Positions 45,701 through 53,269 of a DNA stretch of 64,000 nucleotides are shown one piece after another. Position 1 is the stretch's first letter. Each line of letters starts with the position of its first letter. The stretch is from Polaribacter sp. Its GTDB lineage: Bacteria; Bacteroidota; Bacteroidia; Flavobacteriales; Flavobacteriaceae. A program made the position numbers and the translations under genes. The stretch spans positions 36,375 to 100,374 of the forward strand of contig JAOKTT010000002.1 of NCBI GenBank assembly GCA_028336245.1, written 5' to 3'. The notes under the pieces are model-generated. The model was not told the DNA's origin and ran no database searches. It saw only the letters and a program-made list of their open reading frames with translations.

Positions 45701-47099
45701 AAAAGGTGTTGTTTGTCGCAATAACTTTAATGTCATGTTTTTTTGAAAAGGTTAACAAGGTTTCATTTACAATTTTTTCATCTTGTTGATTGTGGCGCAT
45801 CAACTCAATATAAAAATCGTCTTTAAATTCTTCTTTCCACCAGAGTAAGGCTTCTTCTGCTTGTTTCTCTCCTAGATTTAAAATTTTACTAGGCACTTCT
45901 CCGTAAAGGTTTCCTGTTAAAACAATAATATCTTCTTTGTATTTTTTGATGACTTCTCGATCTATTCTCGGAACATAATAGAATCCATCTACAAAAGCAA
46001 TGGAAGACATTTTCGCAAGATTGTGATATCCTTTTTTATTTTTTGCAAGCAATACAACTTGATATCCGTTGTCTTTTTGTGACTTATTTTTATGGTTTCC
46101 ACAGACGTTGAACTCACAACCTACAATAGGTTTCATTGGAGTTTTAGCCGTTTTGTTATGATGTAAAATAGCGCTCACAAAGTGAAAGGCAGCCATCATA
46201 TTGGCAGTATCTGTCATGGCAACTGCCGGCATGTTATCGTTGGCTGCAGCTTTTACAATTTGACCAACTTCCATGGTAGATTGTAAAACAGAATATTGTG
46301 TATGGTTGTGTAAATGTGAAAATTGTATATTTTCTAACTCTGCAAGTCCATCAGAGGTGGATTTTGTGCTTTCAGTGTCTTTTAACCGATCTATACGTTG
46401 CCGAATTTTATCACTTTCTTTCTTAAGATTGATATGTTTTAAGCCAATTACTTGTATTGGTTTTGGATTTGTTTCTGAGTACTTCTTAAAATAAGTGGCA
46501 TCTACATCTAATTGTTCTTTCGTAAATTCTCGAATCCGAATTAATTCTAAGAAACAACGGGTAGTTGCTTCTACATCGGCAGTTGCATTATGGGCATCGC
46601 CAAAACCTGCACCAAATAGATGTTGGTGCAACTCTGTTAACGTGGGTAATTTAAATTTTCCACCACGACCTCCAGGAATTTGACACATCAATGCTGTTTT
46701 CTCTGTACAGGTATCTAATATTGGGAGGGAAGTCATTTTGTTTTCCACACCAAGCCTATGGAACTCACAGCCCATTATATTTAAGTCAAAATTTAAATTC
46801 TGACCGACAATAAAAGTTGTTTTGCTTAGAACTTCATCAAAGAGTAGCAAGCCTGCTGCTAAAGAAATTCCCTGTTCTTCTGCTAGCTCAGTAGAAATCC
46901 CGTGAATTCTTTCTGCATCATACGGAATGTTGTAGCCGTCTGGTTTGATAAGGAAGTCGTTGTGCTCTATGATATTTCCCATTTCATCATGCAGTTGCCA
47001 CGCAATTTGAACACACCGAGGCCAATTCTCTGTATTGGTAATTGGAGCATTCCAGCTTTTGGGTAATCCAGTGGTTTCTGTATCAAAGATTAAGTACAT
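42762..47099 (-). CDS. dnaE: DNA polymerase III alpha subunit with N-terminal 3'-5' exonuclease
   Basis: Main replicative polymerase. This 1445-residue form is longer than the E. coli DnaE of about 1160 because an exonuclease domain of the DEDD type (YLIFDTETTGLPKSW at the very start, later FGDAHNATADVEATTR) precedes the PHP domain (SHLHNHTQYSVLQ). The palm has the catalytic PDIDIDFDDEGRG, followed by the fingers, a helix-hairpin-helix and an OB domain ahead of a C-terminal tail. PolC is excluded because there the exonuclease is inserted inside the PHP domain. It is divergent from rpsP. Confidence 0.97.
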   Translation of the reverse strand: MYLIFDTETTGLPKSWNAPITNTENWPRCVQIAWQLHDEMGNIIEHNDFLIKPDGYNIPYDAERIHGISTELAEEQGISLAAGLLLFDEVLSKTTFIVGQNLNFDLNIMGCEFHRLGVENKMTSLPILDTCTEKTALMCQIPGGRGGKFKLPTLTELHQHLFGAGFGDAHNATADVEATTRCFLELIRIREFTKEQLDVDATYFKKYSETNPKPIQVIGLKHINLKKESDKIRQRIDRLKDTESTKSTSDGLAELENIQFSHLHNHTQYSVLQSTMEVGQIVKAAANDNMPAVAMTDTANMMAAFHFVSAILHHNKTAKTPMKPIVGCEFNVCGNHKNKSQKDNGYQVVLLAKNKKGYHNLAKMSSIAFVDGFYYVPRIDREVIKKYKEDIIVLTGNLYGEVPSKILNLGEKQAEEALLWWKEEFKDDFYIELMRHNQQDEKIVNETLLTFSKKHDIKVIATNNTFYLEKKDANAHDILLCVKDGEKQATPIGKGRGYRYGLPNQEYYFKSSEEMKTLFADLPEAIVNIQEIVDKIEIFTLARDVLLPAFDIPDEFKDAADKTDKGKRGENNFLKHLTFVGAKKRYGEITAAIKERLDFELSVIEKTGYPGYFLIVEDFIREARNMDVAVGPGRGSAAGSVVAYCLWITNIDPIKYDLLFERFLNPERVSMPDIDIDFDDEGRGRVMEYVINKYGANQVAQIITYGTMAAKSSIRDTARVLDLPLFEADRIAKLIPLIKLKNIFGDDAKSKGKVAGLRSEEKQLVEELKNMSFGNDLVSETINKATMLEGSVRNTGIHACGVIITPGDITNYVPVALAKDSDMYVTQFDNSVVESAGLLKMDFLGLKTLTLIKDTVKIVKARHDIDLDPDSFPLDDVKTYELFQRGETVGIFQYESPGMQKHMRSLKPTVFADLIAMNALYRPGPMEYIPSFINRKHGTEDIEYDLPAMEEYLAETYGITVYQEQVMLLSQKLADFTKGEADVLRKAMGKKQIAVLDKMKPKFIEQASKKGHDADKLEKIWKDWEAFASYAFNKSHSTCYAWIAYQTAYLKAHYPAEYMASVLSNNMNDIKSVSFFMEECKRMELPVFGPDLNESFLKFSVNDEGAVRFGMAAVKGVGAGAVRAIIKEREKNGNYTSIFDLAKRVDLRAANKKSFDSLVKAGAFDSFEDTHRAQYFHTDEKGLTFLERAMKYGSKYQENENSAQVSMFGEASSVQFPEPDIPECDIWGTMELLSQEKEVIGIYISAHPLDDFKNELKFCNASLKYFKADLAKFVNMNLVFAGIITDVQHRVSKAGKGWAMFTAEDYGDSNEFRIFGEDYLRMQHFLVPNQFLFIRATVQPGWTNKEGVVGEPRLKFIEMKLLHDIMDELCKKVTIQLPLNQVKEDTILNLESILKNTPGKQALNFTVWDEKEKIEVSLPSRNTKIHITSELLSTLENQEIAYKLN

Positions 47100-47412
47100 G
47101 AAAAATGTTTATTTGTTGACTGATTTTTTTTTCGAACGGAGTGTAAATTTACATTTTTTTGACTAAAATTTAGAAGGAAGTTATCAACCATTGTTTATCC
47201 TTTCTAATGCGCTGCGATCGGCATTAAACAGCCCGTTTGAACTCTTTTTGAGACCTGGGGAAAAGCGAGTAGTCCCCGTCCATTTAAACCTCCTAAAAAA
47301 TATCCATAAATCTCCTCTTATTTTAAAAAGGTTTTGTATTTTTGCGCCCACTTACTACGAGATGGTAAGATTTTAATAATCAAGGTCGAGAACCTTAAAA
47401 AATTAACAAATT
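47100..47412. other. Intergenic region between dnaE and rpsP
   Basis: About 310 bases between divergent genes. A TATTTTTG box at 47337-47344 is the likely -7 element for rpsP. A 61-codon plus-strand frame at 47191-47376 overlaps that box and has no protein-like pattern. TTATCAACC and TTTATCC strings near 47180-47200 loosely resemble DnaA boxes, but nothing more supports that. Confidence 0.5.
47337..47344 (+). promoter_or_regulatory. Likely -7 box of the rpsP-rimM-tRNA-Ser operon
   Basis: TATTTTTG fits TAnnTTTG and lies 68 bases before rpsP; the -33 region is weak. Confidence 0.55.
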
Positions 47413-47955
47413 ATGTCTGTAAAGATTAGATTACAAAGACACGGAAAAAAAGGGAAACCATTCTATTGGATCGTTGCCGCAGATGCTCGTGCAAAAAGAG
47501 ATGGTAAATACTTAGAGAAAATAGGTACTTACAATCCAAACATCAACCCTGCAGTGATTGATTTAAACATTGATAAAGCTGTAGAGTGGTTACAAAATGG
47601 TGCACAGCCAACGGATACTGTAAAAAACATTTTATCTTATAAAGGTGCAATGTTAAAGAACCATTTAGTTGGTGGTGTTCGTAAAGGTGCTTTAACTCAG
47701 GAGCAGGCAGATGGTAAATTTGCAGCTTGGGTAGCGGAGAAAGAAGCTAAAATTTCTGACAAAGCAGCTGGATTATCTCAAGCACAATCTGATGCGAAAG
47801 CAGCAGCATTTGCAGCAGAGAAGGCCGTAAATGAGGCAAGAATTGAAGCAGCTAAGCCAGTTGTTGAAGAGGTTGTTGAGGTTGCAAAAGTTGAGGAAGC
47901 AGCTGAAGTAGCTCCAGAAACAATTGATGAAGCAGCAGCAAAAGCAGCAGAGTAA
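47413..47955 (+). CDS. rpsP: 30S ribosomal protein S16 with extended C-terminus
   Basis: Small-subunit protein. The first 80 residues are ordinary S16 (SVKIRLQRHGKKGKPFYWIV, GKYLEKIGTYNPNINP, NGAQPTDTVKNIL). The protein then carries about 100 extra residues rich in Ala, Glu, Lys and Val, likely helical or disordered and ending in AAAKAAE. Such tails are common on Bacteroidetes S16, whereas the E. coli protein has 82 residues. It heads the rpsP-rimM-tRNA-Ser row, 19 bases before rimM. Confidence 0.97.
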   Translation: MSVKIRLQRHGKKGKPFYWIVAADARAKRDGKYLEKIGTYNPNINPAVIDLNIDKAVEWLQNGAQPTDTVKNILSYKGAMLKNHLVGGVRKGALTQEQADGKFAAWVAEKEAKISDKAAGLSQAQSDAKAAAFAAEKAVNEARIEAAKPVVEEVVEVAKVEEAAEVAPETIDEAAAKAAE

Positions 47956-47974
47956 ATTATAAAGACCTACGAGG

Positions 47975-48499
47975 ATGCGTAAAGAAGATTGTTTTTATTT
48001 AGGCAAAATTGTAACAAAATATAGTTTTAAAGGGGAAGTAGTTATCAAGTTAGATACAGACGAACCTGAGTTGTATACAGAAATGGAATCGGTTTATGTC
48101 GAATTTGGCACTAATCTGGTTCCATTTTTTATTGAAAAAAGTTCATTACACAAAGGAAATCAGTTGCGCGTTCAGTTTGAAGATATTTATTCTGACGAAG
48201 AGGCTGATTCAATTTTAAAATGTGGTATTTATTTACCTTCAACAATGTTGCCTAAATTAACGGGTAATAAGTTTTATTTTCACGAGGTAATTGGTTTTAC
48301 AGTAGTGGATGCAAATTTTGGAGAGGTAGGGCAGATTGTTCACATAAATGATAAAGCAGCACAACCACTTTTTGAGATAGATCGAGACGGAACAGAAATT
48401 TTTATTCCGATGGTAGATGCCTTTATTAAAAAAGTAAATAGAGAAAACAGTACAATAGAAGTTGAAACTCCTGAGGGTTTAATAGCGTTGTATATTTAG
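47975..48499 (+). CDS. rimM: Ribosome maturation factor RimM
   Basis: Helps assemble the head of the 30S subunit, with ribosomal protein S19. The 174-residue protein has the N-terminal RimM domain (FYLGKIVTKYSFKGEVVIK) and the C-terminal PRC-barrel (FYFHEVIGFTVVDANFGEV, FIPMVDAFIKKVN). Its TAG stop codon shares two bases with the 5' end of the tRNA-Ser gene, so tRNA processing must cut at the end of the rimM message. Confidence 0.96.
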   Translation: MRKEDCFYLGKIVTKYSFKGEVVIKLDTDEPELYTEMESVYVEFGTNLVPFFIEKSSLHKGNQLRVQFEDIYSDEEADSILKCGIYLPSTMLPKLTGNKFYFHEVIGFTVVDANFGEVGQIVHINDKAAQPLFEIDRDGTEIFIPMVDAFIKKVNRENSTIEVETPEGLIALYI

Positions 48500-48582
48500 A
48501 AAGGTGGCCGAGTGGTCGAAGGCGCACGCTTGGAAAGCGTGTATACGGCAACGTATCGAGGGTTCGAATCCCTTCCTTTCTG
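48498..48582 (+). tRNA. tRNA-Ser (anticodon GGA)
   Basis: An 85-base cloverleaf. Acceptor AGAAAGG (48498-48504) pairs with CCTTTCT, with discriminator G at 48582. The D region is GCCGAGTGGTCGAAGGC, the anticodon stem CACGC/GCGTG holds TTGGAAA with GGA at 48532-48534, the long variable arm ATACG/CGTAT marks serine, and the T loop is GGTTCGAATCC. CCA is not encoded. It reads UCC and UCU codons. Its 3' end is repeated exactly at 48737-48758. Confidence 0.96.
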
Positions 48583-48590
48583 CAAAAGAA
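48569..48590 (+). repeat. Direct repeat, left copy (tRNA-Ser 3' end)
   Basis: Twenty-two bases spanning the last 14 of tRNA-Ser and 8 beyond it. An identical copy lies at 48737-48758. The pattern is like the attachment-site duplication left by tRNA-targeting integrative elements. Confidence 0.85.
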
Positions 48591-48736
48591 AACTATTGAC
48601 GTTTGTCAAATAGCTGTTTATTTTAAAAAAGATAAAAACTTGTTTTTAAATGTTTTTTAAAATAAATAGATAGGAAAGCGAGGCTTTTTAGTTTTCATGC
48701 TTGTATTAAGATTTTATTTGGTACGCACGAAGTAAT

Positions 48737-48758
48737 TCCCTTCCTTTCTGCAAAAGAA
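48737..48758 (+). repeat. Direct repeat, right copy (tRNA-Ser 3' end fragment)
   Basis: A perfect 22-base copy of 48569-48590, followed by unrelated T-rich sequence. The 146 bases between the copies hold no gene. Confidence 0.85.
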
Positions 48759-48798
48759 TTTTTTTAATAGTTGTAAACTAAATCTCTTATAAACTATT

Positions 48799-48826
48799 AA
48801 AACCCGTTGATATATCAACGGGTTTT
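48799..48826. terminator. Bidirectional terminator between tRNA-Ser and the GH16 gene
   Basis: AAACCCGTTGATATATCAACGGGTTTTT is almost fully self-complementary, with A and T runs on either side. It lies 32 bases from the GH16 stop codon. Confidence 0.9.
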
Positions 48827-48857
48827 TGTTTTAAAAAAGAACCTTTGGTTCTTATAA

Positions 48858-50447
48858 TTATTTTTTTAGAAGTATCTTTTTAGTGGCAATTTTACTTCCT
48901 GAATAGATTTTCATTAAATACAGACCAGACGCAAGTTTTTTGGTATCGAAGTATTTTGTAGACTTTTCTTCTGCAAGAGCTAATTCTCCTAATACAGAAT
49001 ACAGTTCTACCTTATCAATCAACTCATTTGTTTCTATAGATATAAAATCTGAAGCAGGATTTGGAGAGATAGAGAATTGTGAATTAAAACCTTTATCTAC
49101 GCTTGCAGTGCTTGTGTTTTGGTATACTTTTACATAATCTATTACCATGCTGCTGTTTGTGAAGTTAGCATCTATTGTGCCAGCATATCCTCCCATTGCA
49201 ACATTTAATAACAAATATTGAGCCTTATTAAATGGCCAACCATCATCTATAGAATCATTATTATTATCTACAAAAACAGCTGGTTTATTGTAGGTGTAAT
49301 AACCAACACCATCAATTAAAAAGGTGATTTGATTCGGAGACCAATTCATAGAATAAGTATGATATTCATTGACACCTTTATCTAACATTTGTTTAGAAGT
49401 ATTTTGGGTATCTCCAGAACTAGATGTTGTGTGCAGTGCACTTGATACTTCATTGTCGTTATGCAGGCCATGTTCCATAATATCAATTTCACCACAAATA
49501 GGCCAACCTGCATTGGGCTGGCTGTATCCTTGGATATGCCAATAACCACCATTTTCAGGAATATTTTGTCCTAAAGTCCAGATTGCAGGCCAAGTACCAC
49601 TTTCTAAAGGTAATTTAGCTTTTACATCTACACGGCCATAAGTAAATGCATATTTAGAGTTTAACCTTGCAGACGTATATTGTTTTGTATGCCCTTGATC
49701 TGTATAAGATTCTTTAATAGCTTTTATAAATAGGTTGCCGTCTTCTACATAAGAGTTTTGAGTTCTATTGGTATAATGTTGTACCTCTCCGTTATACCAG
49801 CTTCCACCGCCTGGAATTTTTGTTTGATGAAACCACTTATTTCCATCAATTGCACCGTTGCCATCAAATTCATCAGACCAAACTAAATCTGTATAAATTA
49901 CATCTAATGTATTTGGGTCAGGAGCTGTAGTTCCATTAGATATGTTGTCAATTAAATAGGTTCCTGACGTTGTCGTACCATCATCAATAAAGATTGTAAT
50001 TCTACTATAAATACCAGAAGCTGCGGTTGCAGTGCCGTCTGCACTATTTTTTGCATTAGAGAAATCGAATGTTATTGTTTGCCAATTTTGAGCAGCAGCA
50101 ATTGAGAACGTTTTTTTAACCTGGATATTCGGTTTATCGTCAGCTTCTAACTTTAAAAGGATGTTATGATCATCAGGGTCAAATGAGAAAAAAGATAATG
50201 TTATTATTTTTTTATCATTTGTATCCACGGGTACATCTAAATAGAACCCTTGATTTGCATTTGTTCCATTGTTATGAAATTGTCCAACTTTATTAGCGTC
50301 GTCGGTTGGGTCTAATCTTGTTGAAAAACTACTGCCTTCGAAACCATTAAAATTGTCTTGAGAAGAATTAAATTCAATGGGCATTTGTTGTGAAAAAAAT
50401 ATCCAAGTATTCAATATAAATGCAATTAGTAGTAGGCTTTTATTCAT
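48858..50447 (-). CDS. Secreted glycoside hydrolase family 16 (laminarinase-like) with T9SS sorting domain
   Basis: A 529-residue extracellular beta-glucanase. After a signal peptide (MNKSLLLIAFILNTWIFFS) come about 150 residues of a carbohydrate-binding-like jelly roll, then the GH16 domain (LVWSDEFDGNGAIDGNKW) with the catalytic ExDxxE as GEIDIMEHG, and a C-terminal type IX sorting domain (FSISPNPASDFISIE ... ASGLYLMKIYSG). It probably cuts laminarin or related beta-1,3-glucans, although agarase and carrageenase relatives share the fold. It is a single gene with no SusCD neighbours. Confidence 0.92.
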   Translation of the reverse strand: MNKSLLLIAFILNTWIFFSQQMPIEFNSSQDNFNGFEGSSFSTRLDPTDDANKVGQFHNNGTNANQGFYLDVPVDTNDKKIITLSFFSFDPDDHNILLKLEADDKPNIQVKKTFSIAAAQNWQTITFDFSNAKNSADGTATAASGIYSRITIFIDDGTTTSGTYLIDNISNGTTAPDPNTLDVIYTDLVWSDEFDGNGAIDGNKWFHQTKIPGGGSWYNGEVQHYTNRTQNSYVEDGNLFIKAIKESYTDQGHTKQYTSARLNSKYAFTYGRVDVKAKLPLESGTWPAIWTLGQNIPENGGYWHIQGYSQPNAGWPICGEIDIMEHGLHNDNEVSSALHTTSSSGDTQNTSKQMLDKGVNEYHTYSMNWSPNQITFLIDGVGYYTYNKPAVFVDNNNDSIDDGWPFNKAQYLLLNVAMGGYAGTIDANFTNSSMVIDYVKVYQNTSTASVDKGFNSQFSISPNPASDFISIETNELIDKVELYSVLGELALAEEKSTKYFDTKKLASGLYLMKIYSGSKIATKKILLKK

Positions 50448-50560
50448 TATTTGTTTGATATTTAAAAATTATTGTAAATATACTGAGAATATAGGTTTGT
50501 TTTGTCATATTTAACCAATACAAAAACCATACAAACTTTATATTGATGGGTAAATTATAG

Positions 50561-50568
50561 TATTTTTG
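50561..50568 (+). promoter_or_regulatory. -7 box very close to the trmN6 start
   Basis: TATTTTTG lies only four bases before the ATG at 50573, so transcription would begin at or just after the start codon (leaderless message). TTG at 50543-50545 is 15 bases upstream, short for a -33. Confidence 0.5.
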
Positions 50569-50572
50569 AAAA

Positions 50573-51295
50573 ATGATACAACCTTTCCAATTCAAAGAAT
50601 TTACAATTCATCAAGATAAAACAGCTATGAAAGTTGGCACTGACGCCGTTTTGTTAGGTGCTTGGTGCACTGTTGATAATTATCTGGATTCTATTTTGGA
50701 TATTGGTGCCGGTACTGGAGTTATTTCTTTAATGATTGCCCAGCGTTCTGATGCTATGACAATTGATGCTGTGGAGGTAGATGAAAATGCATATGAACAA
50801 GCGGTTGAAAATTTTGAAAAATCTGATTGGGGAGACCGTTTGTATTGTTACAATTGTACTTTTCAGGAATTTGCAGATGAAATAGCGGCTGAGGAAGAGC
50901 GCTATGATTTAATTGTATCGAATCCACCTTTTTATACAGATAACTTTGAAAGTGACGATGTTTCAAGAAATAAGGCACGTTTTACTTCTGCATTGTCTTT
51001 TGAAGAATTGTTAGTGGGTGTTTCTAAAATTCTGTCCAAAAACGGAATTTTCTCTACAATCATTCCTTTTAAAGAAGAAGAAAATTTTATCAATATAGCA
51101 AAAGATCAGCATTTGTTTTTAAATAGGATTTGTAGAGTACAAGGGAATAAAACTTCAGAAGTAAAGCGAAGTTTATTGGCCTTTTCTTTTCAGGAAACGA
51201 AGCCACTTGAAACGCACTTAACTATAGAAATTGAAAGGCATCAATACACCGAAGCATATATTAATTTGACGAAAGATTTTTATTTAAAGATGTAG
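50573..51295 (+). CDS. trmN6: tRNA1(Val) (adenine(37)-N6)-methyltransferase
   Basis: SAM-dependent methyltransferase that modifies A37 of tRNA-Val. The 240-residue protein starts with the YfiC-type FQFKEFTIHQDKTAMKVGTDAVLLG and has SAM motif I as ILDIGAGTGVISLMIA, and the N6-adenine motif IV as LIVSNPPFY. It normally lies near rpsP and rimM in this group; here a tRNA and the GH16 gene sit between. The very close promoter box suggests a leaderless transcript. Confidence 0.94.
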   Translation: MIQPFQFKEFTIHQDKTAMKVGTDAVLLGAWCTVDNYLDSILDIGAGTGVISLMIAQRSDAMTIDAVEVDENAYEQAVENFEKSDWGDRLYCYNCTFQEFADEIAAEEERYDLIVSNPPFYTDNFESDDVSRNKARFTSALSFEELLVGVSKILSKNGIFSTIIPFKEEENFINIAKDQHLFLNRICRVQGNKTSEVKRSLLAFSFQETKPLETHLTIEIERHQYTEAYINLTKDFYLKM

Positions 51296-51363
51296 TTTTA
51301 AGAAGTAATTGCAAAGAGGTAATTTTTTTATGAAGATATGAGTTCTTCGCAATTAGCATAAAT

Positions 51364-52734
51364 TTATTTATTTACATTATTAGGATTATACCCCGTATAA
51401 GGTACTTCTTTCTCGGTAAATTTGATACCGTAATTTTCTAATTCTTTTAAAATAGGTTCGTAAACCTCTTTAGAAATAGGAATTTGAACTCCTGGAGTTT
51501 TAATTTTTCCTTTTAAAATATTTACTGCAGCTATTCCAACAGGCAAACCAACTGTTTTAGACATTGCTGTGTATGTTTGGTTTTCTCCTAAAACAACAAA
51601 ACTACTTTCTATTTGAAATCTTTCTCCATTAAGTTCATAACCGAAAAGGTGTTGCATTACAATCATGTCTTTGTCATTTTCATTTAAAGTCCAAGATTCT
51701 TCTAAAATACTTTGCAGCATTTGAGCAGGAGTGGCGTTTTTTAAACCAATTTTTTTATTCGGATTAAAAATATCAAGTTCTACTAGTTTTTCCCACATGA
51801 CATCATCTTGATCTATTTTCAAGTAAGAACGTAATTTTAGTTCTACAGAATCTGATGGAGAATACGCTAAAAACAGGTTTATAAAATCTCTATAACTCAT
51901 GTTTTCAGATTCTTCTATGGTATAAGAATCATCTGTCATTCCTAATTGTACAAAAATGTTCCAAGCTCTAGAAAAGCCAACTTTCCGAATCGTTCCTCGG
52001 TACATTGTAGGAATATCATCTAAGCCATAAACGCTTCTATATTTTAAAGAATCTCTATTTGCGATGGCTTCAAACTTCCCGCTTCCATTTACTTCTAAGA
52101 ATTCACTTCTTTTGAATAATTTATGATAAGGAATGTATTTGTACGTTCCTTCTTGTATAAACATGGCTGCACCACCTTGTCCTGCCAAAACCACATTTCT
52201 AGGATTCCATGTAAACTTATAATTCCATAAATTGTTATCACTTTCAGGAGCAACAATTCCACCGCAGAAAGATTCAAACAATAGCATTTTACCGCCAGCA
52301 TTTTTAATTCTGTCAATTACTTGCATTGCACTCATATGGTCAATTCCTGGATCGAGACCAATTTCATTCATAAAAATCAAACCTTTTTCTTTAACCTTTT
52401 CGTCTAACGCTTTCATTTCATCAGAAACATAAGAGGCAGTAACCATGTGTTTACCAAATACAATACAATCTTTAGCTACATCAACATGAAACCTTGCTGG
52501 AAGCATAGAAATAACAAGGTCTGCTTTTTGTATCTGTTCTTCACGTTGCTTTTTATCAAATACATCTAAAACAATGGCTGTTGCATTTTTATGATTATTG
52601 ATTAGTTTGTGTGCGTTTTCTGTTGAAATATCTCCAATGGTTAAAAACAAGTTTTCTTTCTCCGAGGTATCTAAAAGATATTTTATAAGTGCAGAACTTG
52701 ATTTCCCAACTCCAATAATTAGAATATTTTTCAT
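51364..52734 (-). CDS. Saccharopine dehydrogenase family protein
   Basis: A 456-residue NAD(P)-dependent oxidoreductase with an N-terminal Rossmann domain (MKNILIIGVGKSSSALIKYLL, VISMLPARFHVDVAK) and the C-terminal saccharopine dehydrogenase domain (FMNEIGLDPGIDHMSAMQVID, YRGTIRKVGFSRAW). It probably acts in lysine breakdown or a related amino acid reaction, but the direction is not certain. It is divergent from the DUF423 gene. Confidence 0.92.
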   Translation of the reverse strand: MKNILIIGVGKSSSALIKYLLDTSEKENLFLTIGDISTENAHKLINNHKNATAIVLDVFDKKQREEQIQKADLVISMLPARFHVDVAKDCIVFGKHMVTASYVSDEMKALDEKVKEKGLIFMNEIGLDPGIDHMSAMQVIDRIKNAGGKMLLFESFCGGIVAPESDNNLWNYKFTWNPRNVVLAGQGGAAMFIQEGTYKYIPYHKLFKRSEFLEVNGSGKFEAIANRDSLKYRSVYGLDDIPTMYRGTIRKVGFSRAWNIFVQLGMTDDSYTIEESENMSYRDFINLFLAYSPSDSVELKLRSYLKIDQDDVMWEKLVELDIFNPNKKIGLKNATPAQMLQSILEESWTLNENDKDMIVMQHLFGYELNGERFQIESSFVVLGENQTYTAMSKTVGLPVGIAAVNILKGKIKTPGVQIPISKEVYEPILKELENYGIKFTEKEVPYTGYNPNNVNK

Positions 52735-52747
52735 ATGATAAATGATG

Positions 52748-52755
52748 TATTTTTG
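52748..52755 (+). promoter_or_regulatory. Possible -7 box for the DUF423 gene
   Basis: TATTTTTG fits TAnnTTTG, 53 bases before the start. The -33 region is weak. Confidence 0.4.
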
Positions 52756-52808
52756 TATGAAATACGAAGATACATCAATTGTTTAAAATTTAACAAAAAC
52801 TAGTAATA

Positions 52809-53198
52809 ATGTTTAAAAATCTTGTAATTACCTCTTTTTTAGGAATGTCAGCGATTATTTTGGGAGCTTTTGCTGCGCATGCTTTGAAAGATAGTTTAAC
52901 CTTGCAGCAATTGTTAAGTTTCGAGACAGCAGTTCGCTACCAAATGTATCACGTAATTCTGTTGTTGTTTGTGAATACGTTCAGCGGTTTTTCTGTCGTT
53001 CAGAAAAACACGATTAGTTATCTGATTTTTTTCGGAATCGCTTGTTTTTCAGGTTCTATTTATTTGATTCAATTGACTAAAATAACAGCAAAATCTATTT
53101 GGTTTATTACTCCTTTAGGTGGAGTTTTATTGGTGTTGGCGTGGTTTGTAATGTTCATTTTTTTTAGTAATAAGACACGGATGAATAAAAAACTATAA
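52809..53198 (+). CDS. DUF423 membrane protein (YgdD-like)
   Basis: A 129-residue inner-membrane protein of unknown function with four helices. The family start GMSAIILGAFAAHALKD, the ETAVRYQMYHVILLLF segment and the third-helix GIACFSGSIYLIQL are standard. A PEP carboxykinase gene follows in the same direction, 71 bases on, with its own promoter. Confidence 0.93.
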   Translation: MFKNLVITSFLGMSAIILGAFAAHALKDSLTLQQLLSFETAVRYQMYHVILLLFVNTFSGFSVVQKNTISYLIFFGIACFSGSIYLIQLTKITAKSIWFITPLGGVLLVLAWFVMFIFFSNKTRMNKKL

Positions 53199-53204
53199 AA
53201 TAAG

Positions 53205-53234
53205 TTCGCTGTAAAAAAATATTGTTTAATTTTG
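53205..53234 (+). promoter_or_regulatory. Promoter of pckA
   Basis: TTCG at 53205-53208, an 18-base spacer and TAATTTTG at 53227-53234 resemble the TTTG / TAnnTTTG consensus. The leader is about 30 bases. Confidence 0.6.
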
Positions 53235-53269
53235 CTTGAGAATTATAAATTCAACTAAAAACTAAATAA

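Noticed and set aside
42762..47099. Call as PolC
   Set aside because: The exonuclease precedes the PHP domain instead of being inserted in it, and the rest is DnaE-like.
47180..47205. DnaA-box-like strings near dnaE and rpsP, possible replication origin
   Set aside because: Only loose matches to TTATCCACA, no cluster, and no dnaA, dnaN or rpmH nearby.
47191..47376. A 61-codon frame upstream of rpsP
   Set aside because: It overlaps the likely rpsP promoter and has no protein-like pattern.
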